DNA from: Pseudomonas sp.
GTDB lineage: Bacteria > Pseudomonadota > Gammaproteobacteria > Pseudomonadales > Pseudomonadaceae
NCBI RefSeq assembly: GCF_030147005.1
Contig: NZ_JASLAW010000223.1
Span: 1 to 33,076 of the forward strand
DNA length: 33,076 nt
Direction of reading: 5' to 3'
Shown: piece after piece, positions 30,834 to 33,076 of the stretch
How the letters are laid out: every line of letters starts with the position of its first letter
Numbering within the stretch: position 1 is the stretch's first letter
Position numbers and translations under genes: made by a program
The notes under the pieces: generated by a model
Told to the model about the DNA's origin: nothing
The model's database searches: none
Seen by the model: only the letters and a program-made list of their open reading frames with translations

Positions 30834-31151
30834 ATGTCCATCGACCTCGACGAAATAATAAAAGCCCTGGCGCACCCAGTACGACGAGACATCCTCACCT
30901 GGCTCAAAGACCCGAAAGTGCAATTCCCCGAGCAACTGCACAACCACGAATACGGCATCTGCGCCGGGCAGATCGACCAGCGCTGCGGCTTGTCCCAGTC
31001 GACCGTGTCGGCCCACCTGGCCACCTTGCAACGTGCGGGCTTGATCACCAGCCAGAAAGCCGGGCAGTGGCACTTTTTCAGACGCAATGAGGACGTGATC
31101 CAAGCCTTCCTCACGGCGCTTTTCACCGAACTCAGCGCACCCTCGCTGTAA
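30834..31151 (+). CDS. ArsR family winged-helix repressor
   Basis: The 105-residue regulator has the ArsR winged-helix fold. ALAHPVRRDILTWL opens it, the recognition helix is in CGLSQSTVSAHLATLQRAGLI, and AGQWHFFRRNE forms the wing. It lacks the ELCVCDL metal motif; two cysteines (GICAGQIDQRC) near the recognition helix could act as thiol sensors for electrophiles. The ATG at 30834 begins the domain; the longer open reading to 30678 runs through the operator region. The MFS gene starts 13 bases after its stop. Most likely it represses itself, the MFS exporter and the reductase. Confidence 0.9.
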   Translation: MSIDLDEIIKALAHPVRRDILTWLKDPKVQFPEQLHNHEYGICAGQIDQRCGLSQSTVSAHLATLQRAGLITSQKAGQWHFFRRNEDVIQAFLTALFTELSAPSL

Positions 31152-31164
31152 CAAGGAAACACAA

Positions 31165-32331
31165 ATGCCCCTCTCGCTACTCATCCTGGCCCTCAGCGCC
31201 TTCGCCATCGGCACCACCGAGTTCGTCATCATGGGCTTGCTGCCCGAGGTGGCGGCGGACCTGGGTGTGTCGATTCCCGGCGCGGGCTGGCTGGTCACCG
31301 GCTATGCGTTGGGCGTGGCCATCGGCGCGCCGTTCATGGCACTGGCCACCGCCAGGCTGCCGCGCAAGGCCGCCCTGGTAGCGTTGATGGGTATCTTCAT
31401 TGTCGGCAATCTGCTCTGCGCAATGGCGAGTGATTACAACGTGCTGATGTTCGCCCGTGTGGTGACCGCGCTGTGCCACGGTGCCTTCTTCGGGATTGGT
31501 TCGGTGGTGGCCGCCAACCTGGTGCCCGCCAACAAACGTGCCTCAGCGGTGGCGTTGATGTTCACCGGTTTAACCCTGGCCAATGTGCTGGGCGTGCCAC
31601 TGGGCACCGCGCTGGGCCAGGAAGCCGGCTGGCGTTCGACCTTCTGGGCAGTGACGGTGATTGGCGTGATCGCCTTGATCGGCCTGATCCGCTTCCTGCC
31701 GGCCAAGCGTGACGAAGAAAAACTCGACATGCGCGCCGAACTGGCCGCGCTCAAAGGTGCGGGTATCTGGCTGTCCCTGAGCATGACCGCCTTGTTCGCA
31801 GCCTCTATGTTTACCCTCTTCACCTACGTCGCGCCGCTGCTGGGTGACGTCACCGGCGTGTCGCCCAAAGGCGTGACCTGGACCCTGCTGCTGATCGGCC
31901 TGGGCCTTACCCTGGGCAACATCATCGGCGGCAAGCTGGCCGACAAGCGCCTGGCTGCCACCCTGATCGGCGTATTTATCAGTATGGCGGTGGTGTCCAC
32001 GGTGCTGAGCTGGACCAGCGTCGCGCTGATCCCGACTGAAATCACCCTGTTCCTGTGGGCCACCGCCTCGTTCGCCGCCGTACCGGCGCTGCAGATCAAC
32101 GTGGTGACCTTCGGCAAGGCCGCGCCGAACCTGGTGTCCACCCTGAACATCGGCGCCTTCAACATCGGCAATGCCCTCGGCGCCTGGGTCGGTGGCAGCG
32201 TGATCGCCCACGGTTTCGGCCTTACCAGCGTGCCGCTGGCTGCCGCCGCCCTGGCGATCCTTGCCCTGCTGGTGACCCTGATTACTTTCCGTCAGAGCGG
32301 CAATGCCGGCCTGGCCCCCGCGACCAACTGA
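31165..32331 (+). CDS. MFS drug/metabolite exporter (DHA1, AraJ/YdhP-like)
   Basis: The 388-residue inner-membrane protein has about twelve membrane helices. It starts LLILALSAFAIGTTEFVIMGLLPEVAADLGVS, the usual first helix of the DHA1 group that includes AraJ, YdhP and sugar-efflux proteins. The motif-A-like loop is LATARLPRKAAL, and GTALGQEAGWRSTFW is the antiporter-type motif. AAGGAAA precedes the ATG. The substrate cannot be told from sequence. Its place between a repressor and a xenobiotic reductase suggests export of a toxic electrophile or its reduced product. Confidence 0.92.
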   Translation: MPLSLLILALSAFAIGTTEFVIMGLLPEVAADLGVSIPGAGWLVTGYALGVAIGAPFMALATARLPRKAALVALMGIFIVGNLLCAMASDYNVLMFARVVTALCHGAFFGIGSVVAANLVPANKRASAVALMFTGLTLANVLGVPLGTALGQEAGWRSTFWAVTVIGVIALIGLIRFLPAKRDEEKLDMRAELAALKGAGIWLSLSMTALFAASMFTLFTYVAPLLGDVTGVSPKGVTWTLLLIGLGLTLGNIIGGKLADKRLAATLIGVFISMAVVSTVLSWTSVALIPTEITLFLWATASFAAVPALQINVVTFGKAAPNLVSTLNIGAFNIGNALGAWVGGSVIAHGFGLTSVPLAAAALAILALLVTLITFRQSGNAGLAPATN

Positions 32332-32357
32332 TCAACTTAAGAGAAAGGTTTTTTTCC

Positions 32358-33076
32358 ATGACGACTATTTTTGATCCGATAAAACTGGGCGACCTTGAAC
32401 TGTCGAACCGTATCATCATGGCGCCGCTGACCCGCTGCCGCGCCGACGCCGGCCGCGTGCCCAATGCGCTGATGGCCGAATATTACGTGCAGCGCGCGTC
32501 CGCCGGGCTGATCCTCAGCGAAGCCACCTCCGTGACGCCCATGGGCGTGGGCTACCCGGACACGCCGGGCATCTGGTCTAACGACCAGGTGCGCGGCTGG
32601 GCCAACATCACCAAGGCCGTGCACGGCGCTGGCGGCAAGATCTTCCTGCAACTGTGGCACGTCGGCCGCATTTCCCATGAGTCGTACCTCAATGGCGAAG
32701 CCCCGGTGGCACCGAGTGCGGTCCAGGCCAAAGGCCACGTCAGCCTGGTGCGCCCGCTGGCCGACTACCCCACCCCGCGCGCCCTGGAAACCGCTGAAAT
32801 CGCCGACATTGTCGACGCTTACCGCACCGGCGCCGAAAACGCCAAGGCCGCCGGTTTCGACGGCGTGGAAATCCACGGTGCCAACGGCTACCTGCTCGAC
32901 CAGTTCCTGCAAAGCAGCACCAACCAACGCACCGACCAGTACGGCGGCTCCCTGGAAAACCGTGCGCGCCTGCTGCTGGAAGTGACCGACGCCGCCATCG
33001 AAGTCTGGGGCGCCGGCCGCGTGGGCGTGCACCTGGCACCGCGTGCCGACGCCCACGACATGGGCGACGACAACCT
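32358..33076 (+). CDS. xenB: Old yellow enzyme family reductase (XenB/NemA-like), partial
   Basis: Only the first 239 residues are inside the window; the gene continues past 33076. It begins MTTIFDPIKLGDLELSNRIIMAPLTRCRA. Other family blocks are QLWHVGRISH, GFDGVEIHGANGYLLDQFLQ (with the HGAN substrate-binding pair) and STNQRTDQYGGSLENRARL. These are FMN-dependent NADPH reductases of activated alkenes, nitro compounds and quinones. It matches XenB as I remember it from P. fluorescens and P. putida; NemA is the E. coli relative. It lies 26 bases after the MFS gene in the same operon. Confidence 0.92.
   Translation, partial: MTTIFDPIKLGDLELSNRIIMAPLTRCRADAGRVPNALMAEYYVQRASAGLILSEATSVTPMGVGYPDTPGIWSNDQVRGWANITKAVHGAGGKIFLQLWHVGRISHESYLNGEAPVAPSAVQAKGHVSLVRPLADYPTPRALETAEIADIVDAYRTGAENAKAAGFDGVEIHGANGYLLDQFLQSSTNQRTDQYGGSLENRARLLLEVTDAAIEVWGAGRVGVHLAPRADAHDMGDDN

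Overview
The window looks like chromosome of a Pseudomonas species, most likely of the P. fluorescens group. It is GC-rich. It carries six REP-type palindromes of the kind scattered through those genomes, and its proteins (PhaG, OlsB/OlsA, FosA, Ung, BglX, a XenB-type reductase) match Pseudomonas versions I remember. I see no prophage, insertion sequence, CRISPR array or rRNA. Most of it is ordinary core and near-core chromosome; the most interesting signals are regulatory sites between genes.

Layout. 1-3261: a REP element, ung, a 3-hydroxyisobutyryl-CoA hydrolase and two small secreted proteins. 3547-5736: a cysteine-rich protein overlapping rsuA, then phaG, tRNA-Gly(CCC) and a terminator. 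5863-7211: a DUF3833 lipoprotein, a DUF6482 protein and a small membrane protein, headed by a TGTACA-N12-TGTACA box like that reported for the light-responsive regulator LitR. 7311-9769: ogt, a GNAT protein, a low-affinity iron permease and a DUF4142 protein. 9906-11275: fosA, the wreck of a LysR regulator and an NAD(P)-binding protein. 11366-14304: an iron-type alcohol dehydrogenase and a SIR2-like DUF4917 protein that diverge around a perfect ANR/FNR box, then an XRE-cupin regulator.

14651-18884 is a cell-surface signalling and uptake unit: Fur box, ECF sigma factor, FecR-type regulator, hairpin terminator, and a TonB-dependent haem-type receptor with an N-terminal signalling domain (HxuIRA-like). 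19011-22459 holds a methyltransferase and a lemA-TPM-TPM operon. 22697-24988 is periplasmic beta-glucosidase bglX. 25053-26793 holds a ClsB-like phospholipase D enzyme and a YceI protein.

26899-30013 contains two units that diverge around back-to-back PhoB boxes. One side is a serine hydrolase plus a small cysteine-bearing membrane protein. The other is olsB-olsA, which makes phosphorus-free ornithine lipids. This suggests one phosphate-starvation module. 30092-33076 holds acpH, whose last codons lie in a REP element, and then an ArsR regulator, an MFS exporter and an old yellow enzyme reductase (cut by the window end), preceded by three copies of a palindromic operator-like motif.
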